Assembly (NCBI RefSeq): GCF_000716785.1
Contig: NZ_JNYY01000010.1
Location: forward strand, 124,001-188,000
DNA length: 64,000 nucleotides
Reading direction: 5' to 3'
Origin: Amycolatopsis vancoresmycina
GTDB taxonomy: Bacteria; Actinomycetota; Actinomycetes; Mycobacteriales; Pseudonocardiaceae
In this document: positions 32,526 to 41,045 of the stretch, in pieces
Layout of the letters: the number at the start of each line of letters is the position of its first letter
How positions within the stretch are numbered: the first letter of the stretch is position 1
The notes under the pieces: model-generated
The model's database searches: none
What the model was told of the DNA's origin: nothing
What the model saw: only the letters and a program-made list of their open reading frames with translations
Translations under genes and position numbers: made by a program

Positions 32526-34683
32526 CCGTCTCCCCGGATTCGTCGGCGACGGTCTCGTCGCCGGCCGGCAGCGCCACCTCCTGCGCCGCCTCGGGCCCCT
32601 GCTCCAGAAGGACTCGGAAACCGGCTTCGTCCAGCACCGGCACCTTGAGCTGCACGGCCTTGTCGTATTTCGAACCAGGCGAATCCCCGACGACGACGAA
32701 CGCGGTCTTCTTCGACACCGACCCGGCGGCCTTCCCCCCGCGCGCCATGATGACCTCCTTGGCCTCGTCGCGGGAGAAGCCGTCGAGCGAGCCCGTCACG
32801 ACGATCGACATGCCTTCGAGGTTGCGCGGAATCGAGTCATCGCGCTCTTCCTCCATCCGCACACCGGCGCGTCGCCATTTTTCGACGATCTCCCGGTGCC
32901 AGCCGACCTCGAACCACTCCTGCGTCGCGCGGGCGATGGTCGGGCCGACGCCGTCGACGTCCGCGAGCTCTTCCTCGGTCGCCTGCTCGATGCGCTCGAT
33001 CGAGCCGAATTCCCGGGCCAGCGCCTGCGCCGCCGTCGGCCCGACGTGCCGGATCGACAAAGCGACCAGCACCTTCCACAACGGCCGGTCCTTCGCCACC
33101 TCAAGGTTGGCGAGCAGCTTTCGTGCGTTTGCCGACAACTCCCCCGCCTTGGTGCGGAAGAGCTCGACCTCGGCGAGGCTGTCCTCGGTCAGGTCGAAGA
33201 CGTCACCCTCGTCGGCGATGACCCGCGCGTCGAGCAGCGCAGCCGCCGCCTCGTACCCGAGGACCTCGATGTCGAAGGCGCCGCGCCCGGCGAGGCTGAA
33301 CAGGCGTTCCCGCAGCTGGGCGGGGCAGAAACGGCTGTTCGGACAGCGGATGTCCTTGTCGCCTTCCTTCTGGTAGGCGAGCTCGGTGCCGCAGGCCGGG
33401 CAGTGGGTGGGCATGACGAACTCGCGCTCGTCCCCGGTCCGGGCGTCCACCACCGGCCCGAGGACCTCGGGGATGACATCGCCGGCCTTCCGGATGACGA
33501 TCCGGTCGCCGATCAGCACGCCCTTGCGCTTGACCTCTTCCTGGTTGTGCAGGGTGGCCCGGGCGACGGTGGAGCCCGCGACCTTGACCGGCTCGGTGAC
33601 GGCGAACGGCGTCACCCGTCCGGTGCGCCCGACGTTCACCTGGATGTCCAACAGCGTCGTGATGGCTTCTTCAGGCGGGTATTTGTACGCAATCGCCCAC
33701 CGCGGCGCGCGCGACGTCGTGCCGAGGCGCCGCTGCAACGCCACTCTGTCGACCTTGATGACCACGCCGTCGATCTCGTGCTCGGCGTCGTGCCGGTGTT
33801 CACCCCAGTAGGTGATGTGCGCGGTGAGTTCGTCCGCCGACGTCAGGACCTTGCTGTGTGGCGACACCGGCAGGCCCCATGCCGCCAGCGCGTCGTACGC
33901 TTCCGACTGGCGCTGGGGCTCGAAGCCGTCGCGCTTGCCCAATCCGTGGCAAATCAGCCGCAGCCGCCGCTCGCGCGTGATCTTCGGGTCCTTCTGCCGC
34001 AGCGAGCCAGCTGCGGTGTTGCGCGGGTTCGCGTACGGCGGCTTGCCCGCTTCGACCATCTTCGCGTTCAGCTCGAGGAAGTCCTCGACGCGGAAGTAGA
34101 CCTCGCCGCGCACCTCGACCAGGGCGGGCACCGGGAACTGGTCGGTGGCGGTCAGTGTTTCAGGGACCTGGTCGAGCGTGCGGACGTTGAGCGTGACGTC
34201 CTCGCCCGTCCGGCCGTCGCCGCGGGTGAGGGCCCGGGTGAGGTGGCCGTTTTCGTACAGGAGGTTGATCGCCAGGCCGTCGATCTTCAGCTCGGCGAGG
34301 AACTCGGTCTGCCCGACTTCCTTCTCGACGCGTTCCACCCAGGCCAGGAACTCCTCCTGGTCGAACACGTTGTCCAGGCTCAGCATGCGTTCGAGGTGGT
34401 CGTACGCGGTGAACTCGGTCGAGAACGTGCCCCCGACCCGCTGGGTCGGCGAATCGGGCGTGACCAGCCCGGGATACTCGTCCTCGAGCTGCTGAAGTTC
34501 GCCCAGCAGCTCGTCGAACTGCCCGTCGGAGATGATCGGCGAGTCCAGGACGTAGTAGCGGAACTGGTGGTTGCGCAGTTCCTCGGCGAGGGCGCCGTGC
34601 CGCTCACGCACACCGGCCGGGACGTCGGTCACGTCCTCGGCGGCCGCCGCGCTCTGGTCCTGGGGAAGGTCGGTGCTGCTCAC
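32518..34683 (-). CDS. ligA: NAD-dependent DNA ligase
   Basis: Essential replicative ligase. 721 residues from GTG 34683. Seen in order: Ia domain (LRNHQFRYYVLDSPIISDGQFD), adenylation domain with the AMP-accepting Lys133 in AELKIDGLAIN, TRGDGRTGEDVT, ANPRNTAAGSLRQKD, the OB fold, the four-Cys zinc finger (CPACGTEL ... CPNSRFCPAQ, near 425-450), helix-hairpin-helix repeats (LLANLEVAKDRPLWKVLVALSIRHVG) and a C-terminal BRCT domain (EGMSIVVTGSLDGFSRDEAKEVI) plus an acidic tail. Orthologue of Rv3014c. Confidence 0.97.
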   Translation of the reverse strand: MSSTDLPQDQSAAAAEDVTDVPAGVRERHGALAEELRNHQFRYYVLDSPIISDGQFDELLGELQQLEDEYPGLVTPDSPTQRVGGTFSTEFTAYDHLERMLSLDNVFDQEEFLAWVERVEKEVGQTEFLAELKIDGLAINLLYENGHLTRALTRGDGRTGEDVTLNVRTLDQVPETLTATDQFPVPALVEVRGEVYFRVEDFLELNAKMVEAGKPPYANPRNTAAGSLRQKDPKITRERRLRLICHGLGKRDGFEPQRQSEAYDALAAWGLPVSPHSKVLTSADELTAHITYWGEHRHDAEHEIDGVVIKVDRVALQRRLGTTSRAPRWAIAYKYPPEEAITTLLDIQVNVGRTGRVTPFAVTEPVKVAGSTVARATLHNQEEVKRKGVLIGDRIVIRKAGDVIPEVLGPVVDARTGDEREFVMPTHCPACGTELAYQKEGDKDIRCPNSRFCPAQLRERLFSLAGRGAFDIEVLGYEAAAALLDARVIADEGDVFDLTEDSLAEVELFRTKAGELSANARKLLANLEVAKDRPLWKVLVALSIRHVGPTAAQALAREFGSIERIEQATEEELADVDGVGPTIARATQEWFEVGWHREIVEKWRRAGVRMEEERDDSIPRNLEGMSIVVTGSLDGFSRDEAKEVIMARGGKAAGSVSKKTAFVVVGDSPGSKYDKAVQLKVPVLDEAGFRVLLEQGPEAAQEVALPAGDETVADESGETDG

Positions 34684-34694
34684 GGGTGGTAACC

Positions 34695-35399
34695 CTAGTC
34701 GGCGGCACCGACATTTTCGTCGTGGTCGCCGCCCAGTCCGCGGACCAGCTCACGGAACTCCAGAAGGGTGATCGCCCCGGCCGGCTCGGTCTCCGCGGTC
34801 TCGACGCGGCGTAACCGTTCGGCGGCCAGGCGTTCACCCAATGTCGCATCGAGGGGCAGGAAGGTCATGGTCTGCCGGGTCACGTCGTCGAGGTCGCCGA
34901 ACCCGGGATGGAAGACGGCGACGTCGACCACCTGCTCCTCGTCGTCCACCTGCGCGACGACCCGGACATCGGCCAGCGCTATCCGCCGTTCCCCGAGGTT
35001 CACGGTGACCTCGGTCGGGTCGGGCACGGGCGGAACCGAGTCGTGGTACTCCCAGATCGCGTCGTCCGGCGGCGCGGCGGCACGCCAGGCATCGGTGAAC
35101 GGCCGCACCGCCGGATCCTCCTGACCGGTCACGACCAGGGCGTAGATCGCCTGACGACCACGCTCGAGCGAGAAGTGCAGCCGCGGGTGAAGGGCCTCGA
35201 CCAGCTGGCAGAGCTCGTGCTCCACCCGGTGCAGCTCACCCTCGCCCAGGGCAGCGCTGACCATCGGCAGCAGCTCGAACCAGCCGAGCCAGAACGCCTC
35301 CGCAGCCGCCGCCGGGTCCTCCGGCACAGGCTGCTCGGGCCACGCGGTACGCGGGTCGGGCGGATCGGCGGTGGTGTTCTTGCGGCGGAACAGGCGCAT
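34695..35399 (-). CDS. Conserved hypothetical protein between ligA and the methionine-synthase-like gene
   Basis: 234 residues, soluble, acidic. Begins MRLFRRKNTTADPPDPRTAWPEQP, then AFWLGWFELLPMVSAALGEGELHRVEHELCQLVEALHPRLHFSLERG and VVTGQEDPAVRPFTDAWRAAAPPDDAIWEYHDSVPP, each divided here by linkers. No motif or family that I can name. It ends 11 bases before the ligA start, so it is likely an upstream operon member. Confidence 0.75.
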   Translation of the reverse strand: MRLFRRKNTTADPPDPRTAWPEQPVPEDPAAAAEAFWLGWFELLPMVSAALGEGELHRVEHELCQLVEALHPRLHFSLERGRQAIYALVVTGQEDPAVRPFTDAWRAAAPPDDAIWEYHDSVPPVPDPTEVTVNLGERRIALADVRVVAQVDDEEQVVDVAVFHPGFGDLDDVTRQTMTFLPLDATLGERLAAERLRRVETAETEPAGAITLLEFRELVRGLGGDHDENVGAAD

Positions 35400-35482
35400 G
35401 GTTACGGGTGATCCTCGTTCGGTCGGCTTACCGACACGCTACTTGGGGCCCGGACCGGACGTCGGCGAGTTGCCGGAATCCG

Positions 35483-36520
35483 TCACCAGCCTTCGGGCGG
35501 CTCGACGAAGGCTTTGCCCAGATCGCGCGTCAGTGAGAGGGCCCGGCGCATCCACTCCGGCGTCGCGCCGGCGAGGCCGCAGGCAGGCGTCGGCACCGCC
35601 CGTTCAGCGAGGACGCTGCGGTTGAAGCCCAGCCGGTCGGCCAGCCGGAAGGCCGGCTCACCGACGTCCTTCAGGCTCAGCGAAGAGCCGGGAGCCGTTG
35701 TGGGAACCGCGCCGAGGAACAGCGTTGCGCCGCCATCCCACACCTCGCCGATCTCGTCGAGGAACGCAGCGGAGGCACCGTCGAGCGCAGCCAGATCGAA
35801 GGCCAGGGCGTCGGCACCGGCCTCACGCAGCAGCCCAAGAGGTGGTTTCGCGGCGCAGCAGTGCAGGACCACCGCCTGGCCGGTGATCCGCCGGGCGCCG
35901 TCGATCACGGTGGTGAGCAGCTGGCGAGCCTCGGGCTCCGGCACGGCCGGGACGTTCCCGTAGCCGGACGGCGTCGACAGGCCCCCGGCGAGGACTGCGG
36001 GCAGCGACGGCTCGTCGAACTGGACGACCACCGGCGCACCGGTCCTGGCCTGCACTTCCGCGACGTGCTCGGCGAGGCCGTCCAGCAGGGACGACGTGAA
36101 GTCCCGCAAGGCGCCGTGGTCAGTGAGCACCCGGTGGCCCCGCGGAAGCTCGATCCCGGCGCCGAGCGTCCACGGCCCGGCCAGCTGGACCTTGAAGACC
36201 GGCGGGGTGACCCCGGCCTTCTCCCGTGCCTCCTGCACGGCGTCGAGGTCCCAGCGGAGCAGGTCGACGGCCCGGCGGTGCTCGTGCCCAGGCCGGGGTG
36301 CGACGCGGTAGCCGCTCGGCACGACGTCGACGGCCAGGTCGACGAGCAGCGCGGCGGTCCGGCCGAGCATGTCCGCCCCGACACCGCGAGCCGGCAGCTC
36401 GGGCAGATGCGGGAAGTCGGGCAGCTCACCGAACACGACCGACGCCGCCTCGGCGGGGTCGTTGCCCGGCATCGAGCCGATCGCCGTTGCGGCCCCGACG
36501 GGCCAGATTCGCTCGCTCAC
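35483..36520 (-). CDS. Cobalamin-independent methionine-synthase-like protein (Rv3015c type)
   Basis: 345 residues from GTG 36520, chosen since the conserved start is SERIWPVGAATAIGSMPG. It corresponds to the catalytic barrel of MetE only, about half the length of a true MetE: VQFDEPSLPAVLAG near 185, VVLHCCAAKPPLGLLREAGADAL near 235-255, and TPACGLAGATPEW near 315. His and Cys in LHCC and the Cys in PACGL match the zinc ligands of MetE. Likely a methyl- or thiol-transfer enzyme; the methyl donor is unknown because the folate-binding N-domain is missing. Orthologue of Rv3015c. Confidence 0.85.
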   Translation of the reverse strand: MSERIWPVGAATAIGSMPGNDPAEAASVVFGELPDFPHLPELPARGVGADMLGRTAALLVDLAVDVVPSGYRVAPRPGHEHRRAVDLLRWDLDAVQEAREKAGVTPPVFKVQLAGPWTLGAGIELPRGHRVLTDHGALRDFTSSLLDGLAEHVAEVQARTGAPVVVQFDEPSLPAVLAGGLSTPSGYGNVPAVPEPEARQLLTTVIDGARRITGQAVVLHCCAAKPPLGLLREAGADALAFDLAALDGASAAFLDEIGEVWDGGATLFLGAVPTTAPGSSLSLKDVGEPAFRLADRLGFNRSVLAERAVPTPACGLAGATPEWMRRALSLTRDLGKAFVEPPEGW

Positions 36521-36654
36521 GACGACCGATTCTCGTCGACCACCGACCGCCGACGCCGACCGGGCTGGCGTATCGAAGGACCCGGATGCGGACATTCACC
36601 GCATATCCGTTGAGCGACACCATGAGCGGGTTCGCAGCGATAGGCTGACCGGCC

Positions 36655-37479
36655 ATGACGAGTTCGCCACCGCAGCCGGGCTGGTACCCGGACGCGCGGG
36701 ACCCCCGTCTGCATCGTTGGTGGGACGGCCAGGCTTGGACCGCCGACACCCGGCCCGCCTATCAGGCCCCGCCGCCGAGCGATTCCGAGCCGATCGAGCT
36801 GGACATCGAACGCGCCCACGACCCGGCCCGGATCCAGAACCAGGTCTATCGGGCGACACGCGGCCGAGGCAGCACGCGCAGCGGGGGCGGGACGCTGTTC
36901 ACCGAGCCGGTCCTGGTGGTCAACCAGCGCGCGAAGCTGATCGAGATGGCCAACGAGTTCGGCGTCTTCGACCAGAACGGCAACCGGCTCGGCGGAGTCG
37001 TCGAGGTGGGTCAGAGCACGCTCAAGAAGGCGATCCGACTCCTGACCAACTACGACCAGTTCCTGACGCACAAGTTCGAGGTCCGCGACGCCAACCACAG
37101 CACGGTACTCAAGGTGACCCGGCCGGCGAAGGTGTTCAAGTCACGGTTCCTCGTCACCAGGGCCGACGAGACCCCGATCGGCGAGATCGTCCAGGAGAAC
37201 GTTTTCGGCAAGATCCGGTTCGGCTTCATCGTCGACGGCCGGCCGGTCGGCGGGATCTTCGCCGAGAACTGGCGCGCGTGGAACTTCTCGATCCGCGACC
37301 ACGCCGGCACCGAGGTCGCCCGGGTGACCAAGACGTGGGGTGGATTCCTCAAAGCCGCCTTCACCACGGCGGACAATTACGTCGTGGAGATCCCGAACCC
37401 GTTGACGGACCCGCTCGCCAGCATGGTGGTCGCCGCGGCTCTGACGATCGACACGGCTCTGAAGCAGGACACCGACTGA
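36655..37479 (+). CDS. DUF2510 plus scramblase/LURP-one-like protein
   Basis: 274 residues. N-terminal DUF2510 zone PPQPGWYPDARDPRLHRWWDGQAWT (about 5-29, read as W/Y-rich turns) followed by a beta-barrel of the phospholipid-scramblase/LURP-one type: FTEPVLVVNQRAKLIEMANEFGVFD, FEVRDANHSTVLKVTRPAKVFKSRFLV, and a hydrophobic C-terminal helix (DPLASMVVAAALTIDTAL) that could insert in a membrane. DUF2510 usually sits at the cytoplasmic N-terminus of membrane proteins. A TAGGCT box lies 8 bases before the ATG. Function unproved in bacteria. Confidence 0.82.
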   Translation: MTSSPPQPGWYPDARDPRLHRWWDGQAWTADTRPAYQAPPPSDSEPIELDIERAHDPARIQNQVYRATRGRGSTRSGGGTLFTEPVLVVNQRAKLIEMANEFGVFDQNGNRLGGVVEVGQSTLKKAIRLLTNYDQFLTHKFEVRDANHSTVLKVTRPAKVFKSRFLVTRADETPIGEIVQENVFGKIRFGFIVDGRPVGGIFAENWRAWNFSIRDHAGTEVARVTKTWGGFLKAAFTTADNYVVEIPNPLTDPLASMVVAAALTIDTALKQDTD

Positions 37480-37583
37480 TCGAGTGACCGGCGTCTCAGC
37501 GCCGCCAGGTGGACAGCGGGCCCGGCACGGCTCAGGGTGAAGAAAGGCCGGGACACCGCAGTCTCGCCGGGACGGAGGTCACC

Positions 37584-38627
37584 GTGGAACCGTTGCCGGA
37601 AAGCAGCGACAGGAACTGGACCGAGCCCGGAATCTACGCGGTCTCCGACGGCGTCTACCGCATCCCGTTGCCGCTGCCCAACGACGCCCTGCGCGCGGTC
37701 AACGTCTACGCGGTCACCGACGGCGAGAAGCTGGTCCTGGTCGACTCTGGCTGGGCCCTGACCGTGGCCCGCCAGCAGCTTGCGGCTGCCCTCGGCGGGA
37801 TCGGCGCCGAACTGGCCGACGTCAGCGAGTTCCTCGTTACCCACGTGCACCGCGATCACTATTCGCAGGCCGTGGTCCTCCGTCGCGATTTCGGCTCGAA
37901 GATCGCCCTCGGCCAGGACGAGGAGCCATCGCTCAAGGCATCGGGCAATCCCGATCGGCTCCCGATGGAGGCTCAGGTCGACCTGTTGTTCCAGGCCGGA
38001 GCGGGCGACGTCGTGGAAGCGCTGGCCCGAGAATTCGGCACGGATCGCCGGCACACCGAAGCCGACCTTTGGGAAGCGCCTGACGAATGGCTGACACCGG
38101 GCCCGCGGCCGATCCTGCCTGGGCGCGAGTTCGATGTAGTCGCCACTCCCGGCCACACGGCCGGGCATGTCGTCTTTGTCGACGACACCGCCGGCCTGCT
38201 GTTCTCCGGTGACCACGTACTGCCGCACATCACGCCCTCGATCGGATTCCAGCCCGTCCCGGCCGAGTTACCGCTCAACGACTTCATCGGCTCCCTTCGC
38301 CTGGTGCGCGCGATGCCGGACCGCCGCATGCTTCCCGCGCACGGTCCGGTGTCCGAAAGCGTGCACACGCGGGTCGACGAACTGCTGGAACACCACCGGC
38401 AACGCCTCGAGACAATTGGTGCCCAAATCGCAGCCGGCGCGACCAGTGCGTACGAAGCGGCACACCGGATCGGCTGGACCCGCCGCAACCGCAAACTGTC
38501 CGAAATGGACTCGTTCAACCAGATGCTCGCAGTGCTGGAAACCGCAGCCCACCTCGACCTTCTGGTGTCGCAGGGCAAACTGAACGCCCAAGTCGCCGAC
38601 GGGGTCCGGCGCTACACCCTGCCTTGA
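37584..38627 (+). CDS. Metallo-beta-lactamase-fold hydrolase
   Basis: 347 residues from GTG 37584 (GGAGG 5 bases upstream; upstream in-frame sequence is not family-like). Metal site: THVHRDHYSQ near 87-96, TPGHTAGHVVF near 192 and FSGDHVLP near 210, so the binuclear zinc ligands are present. A C-terminal winged-helix-like tail (GWTRRNRKLSEMDSFNQMLAVLETAAHL) matches the LACTB2/glyoxalase-II-like hydrolase group. Probable thioester or ester hydrolase in the cytoplasm; substrate unknown. Confidence 0.87.
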   Translation: MEPLPESSDRNWTEPGIYAVSDGVYRIPLPLPNDALRAVNVYAVTDGEKLVLVDSGWALTVARQQLAAALGGIGAELADVSEFLVTHVHRDHYSQAVVLRRDFGSKIALGQDEEPSLKASGNPDRLPMEAQVDLLFQAGAGDVVEALAREFGTDRRHTEADLWEAPDEWLTPGPRPILPGREFDVVATPGHTAGHVVFVDDTAGLLFSGDHVLPHITPSIGFQPVPAELPLNDFIGSLRLVRAMPDRRMLPAHGPVSESVHTRVDELLEHHRQRLETIGAQIAAGATSAYEAAHRIGWTRRNRKLSEMDSFNQMLAVLETAAHLDLLVSQGKLNAQVADGVRRYTLP

Positions 38628-38705
38628 CGGATTCGCGACCAGCACGGCGGGTAGTCGCCTCGTAGCAGTTATGTCCGTCGGCGCGACTCCTGCATACTGG
38701 GTTAA

Positions 38706-39107
38706 ATGGATGTCATCAGACGCGCCCGGGCCACGGACATCGAGGCGCTCGTGCGCCTGTTCGGCGCACCGGGCGGACCGCTGGCAGCCGCGCTCCGGGA
38801 GCTCATGAACGACCCGCACGTCACGCTGGTTGTCGCGGAAGACGACAACGGCGTTGCCGGCACCGCGCAGCTGACGATACTGCGGGGTCTCGCTTGGGAA
38901 GGCGCACCTCGCGGCCTGCTCGAAGGCATCCGCGCCGCCCGGCGCGGGGTGACAAGTGCGCTCCTGACCTGGGGCATCGACGAAGCCCGGCGACGCGGAT
39001 GCACGCGTATCCACCTCGACTCCGGCCTCAACCGCGGCGATCTGCGTGACTTCTACGCACGCTTCGGATTCGAGTACAGCTACCAAGGATTCACCCGCGT
39101 CCTGTGA
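38706..39107 (+). CDS. GNAT-like protein with degenerate acetyl-CoA loop
   Basis: 133 residues from ATG 38706; a CATACT box 7 bases upstream fits a leaderless start. It is a paralogue of the next gene: VVAEDDNGVAGTAQLTILRGLAWEGAPRGLLEGIRA aligns with VVVSGGEPVGTLQLTIIPGLARHGALRGQIEAVRV, split here at the beta bulge. Where the neighbour has the acetyl-CoA loop DHRGSGLG, this one has ARRGVTSA, and a few residues are missing, so cofactor binding is doubtful. The end DLRDFYARFGFEYSYQGFTRVL is normal. Confidence 0.8.
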   Translation: MDVIRRARATDIEALVRLFGAPGGPLAAALRELMNDPHVTLVVAEDDNGVAGTAQLTILRGLAWEGAPRGLLEGIRAARRGVTSALLTWGIDEARRRGCTRIHLDSGLNRGDLRDFYARFGFEYSYQGFTRVL

Positions 39108-39117
39108 TACTGGCGCG

Positions 39118-39570
39118 GTGACCGACTACACCATCCGTAGGGCACAGCGTGACGACGTCGGTGCGATCGTGCAAATGCTGGCGGACGACCAACTCGGCGC
39201 CACCCGGGACGATCCCAGCGACCTCGAGCCGTACCTGCGTGCCTTCGACAAGATCGACGCGGATCCGGATCAGCTGCTGGTGGTTGTCGTGTCCGGCGGC
39301 GAGCCGGTCGGCACCTTGCAGCTGACGATCATTCCCGGCCTGGCCAGGCACGGCGCCCTTCGCGGTCAAATCGAAGCTGTGCGAGTCCGCGCCGATCATC
39401 GCGGCTCCGGGCTGGGCGCCGACCTCATGCATTGGGCAATCGACGAGTCGAAACGGCGCGGATGCGCGCTTGTGCAGCTTACGTCGGACGTCTCCAGAAC
39501 GGATGCGCACCGATTCTACGAGCGCCTCGGATTCACCCCTAGCCACACGGGGTTCAAGCTCAAGTTCTGA
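39118..39570 (+). CDS. GNAT-family N-acetyltransferase, tandem paralogue
   Basis: 150 residues from GTG 39118, 10 bases after the previous gene. Intact GNAT motif A, VRADHRGSGLGADLMHWAIDESKRRG near 92-117, and SRTDAHRFYERLGFTPSH near 125-142. Similar to small acetyltransferases of the aminoglycoside/spermidine kind; acceptor not predictable. Forms a tandem duplicate pair with the degenerate copy upstream, probably expressed together. Confidence 0.85.
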   Translation: MTDYTIRRAQRDDVGAIVQMLADDQLGATRDDPSDLEPYLRAFDKIDADPDQLLVVVVSGGEPVGTLQLTIIPGLARHGALRGQIEAVRVRADHRGSGLGADLMHWAIDESKRRGCALVQLTSDVSRTDAHRFYERLGFTPSHTGFKLKF

Positions 39571-39693
39571 GCAACAACGCCCACGACAGAGGCCGGCTCT
39601 TCAACTGTCCATTTCGGATATTACCTCTTCCGGGTGATCGACACGGACGTCCACGCACACGCGACGATCCCGGAACAATCGCGGTTCGTCAAG

Positions 39694-39727
39694 CGAAGGG
39701 CGCGAATGGACCGTTCGCGCCCTTTCG
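39694..39727 (+). terminator. Hairpin between the GNAT pair and the DUF222 gene
   Basis: CGAAGGGCGCGAA pairs with TTCGCGCCCTTTCG (one bulged base) around a 7-base loop. Probably the terminator of the acetyltransferase pair; it ends 36 bases before the next start codon and overlaps that promoter region. Confidence 0.6.
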
Positions 39728-39763
39728 ATGACTTTCGTCGTTCGCCGTCGTACGGTCGAACCC

Positions 39764-41038
39764 ATGACGTCTTCACAGCCAGTCCACAAGCTCGTTCCTT
39801 CGGCGACCACTCAGGGCAACGACAACGAGCTCCCGTTGAGCTTGCGATCGTTCCGCGCCGACCCGAACTCGTTGCAGCAGATGAAAGACGACCAGGTCGT
39901 CGACCTGATTCGCGATGCCGAGGCGGAAATCTCGAAGCTGCAGGCACTGCAGCTGAGAGCGATCGCGGATCTGAGCGTGCGCCGGAGACCGGCCGCCAGC
40001 GCGTCGTCTGAAGTCGCGTTGGCTTTGTCCATAACGGAACTCCGCGCCAGCGCCATCGTTTCGGCGGCCAACGCGTTGATCGCCCGCCTTCCCCGCATGC
40101 TCAACCTCATGGACGACGGCCGACTCGATCTCTATCGCGCCATGAAGGTCACCGACGCGACTTCATGGCTGTCGGGAGATCATGTACGGGTCGTCGACGC
40201 GACGCTCGAGGACCGGGTTCCAGGACGGAACGCGACGCAGGTGCGCCGGGCCGCGGCCTACGCGGCGGCGACGGTCGATCCCGAAGGCGCGGCGCTCCGG
40301 ACTGAGCGAAAACTCGTCGAGCGGCGATTCACCCTGCACCACCAGGACACCGGTGTGACGAACGTTTCGGTCAACAACGTGCCGACCGAGAAAGCAACCG
40401 CCGCCTATGCTCGCGTCGACCAGGCCGCCCGGGCGTTGAAGACCGCGGACGAGCCGCGGACGCTGGATCAGCTCCGAGCGGACGTTGCCATCGATCTGCT
40501 GCTCAGCGGCACCGGCGGGCCAGGCGCGCGCACCGAAGTATTCCTGCACATCGACCTGGCCACTTACCTCGGCCTCGGCCAGTCACCGGCGTTGTTGGCC
40601 GGCCGCGGGCCTATCGCGGCCGCCGTGGCGCGCCACATCATCAGCGGGGCCGACACGACACTGCGACGCGTACTCACCGACCCGCGAACGGGTCAGGCGA
40701 CCGAGCTGTCTCCGACCCGCTATCAGATCCAGCAAGACGAGTTCATCCGAGTCCGCGACCAGGAATGCCGCCAACCCGGGTGCACCCGCCCCGCGCAGCA
40801 TTGCGGGATCGCAGCGACTCGCGCGAAGGGCGAGACCGAGGGAGGTGCTGACAAGCCGGTCACGTACTGCGCGCGACATCGCAAGCTGAAGGGACAGCCA
40901 GGCTGGGACTTCGAAGTCACCACCGACGGCACCGTGAACGTCGCAACTCCGGCCGGACATGTCCATTCGACAACGGCACCATCGGTGCACCCGGTCCGCC
41001 AGCGAGTGCACCGATTCTGGAAGAAGGCAGTGAAGTGA
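39764..41038 (+). CDS. DUF222/13E12-type protein with a lost HNH core
   Basis: 424 residues from ATG 39764, placed 7 bases after a TACGGT box (leaderless); an ATG at 39728 is possible. N-terminal DUF222: VVDLIRDAEAEISKLQALQLRAIADL near 45-70, LALSITELRASAIVSAANAL and VPGRNATQVRRAAAYAAATVDPEG. The C-terminal HNH region begins normally, DEFIRVRDQECRQPGCTRPAQHC, but the expected D-H-x-x-P core is replaced by GIAATRAKGETEGG, followed by VTYCARHRKLKG with only the last Cys/His. The nuclease is therefore probably inactive. Codon use is somewhat less GC-rich than in its neighbours. Confidence 0.82.
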   Translation: MTSSQPVHKLVPSATTQGNDNELPLSLRSFRADPNSLQQMKDDQVVDLIRDAEAEISKLQALQLRAIADLSVRRRPAASASSEVALALSITELRASAIVSAANALIARLPRMLNLMDDGRLDLYRAMKVTDATSWLSGDHVRVVDATLEDRVPGRNATQVRRAAAYAAATVDPEGAALRTERKLVERRFTLHHQDTGVTNVSVNNVPTEKATAAYARVDQAARALKTADEPRTLDQLRADVAIDLLLSGTGGPGARTEVFLHIDLATYLGLGQSPALLAGRGPIAAAVARHIISGADTTLRRVLTDPRTGQATELSPTRYQIQQDEFIRVRDQECRQPGCTRPAQHCGIAATRAKGETEGGADKPVTYCARHRKLKGQPGWDFEVTTDGTVNVATPAGHVHSTTAPSVHPVRQRVHRFWKKAVK

Positions 41039-41045
41039 CCGATGG

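Noticed and set aside
36585..36648. A 20-codon plus-strand frame before the DUF2510 gene
   Set aside because: No ribosome site, hairpin or amino acid bias that would make it a leader peptide.
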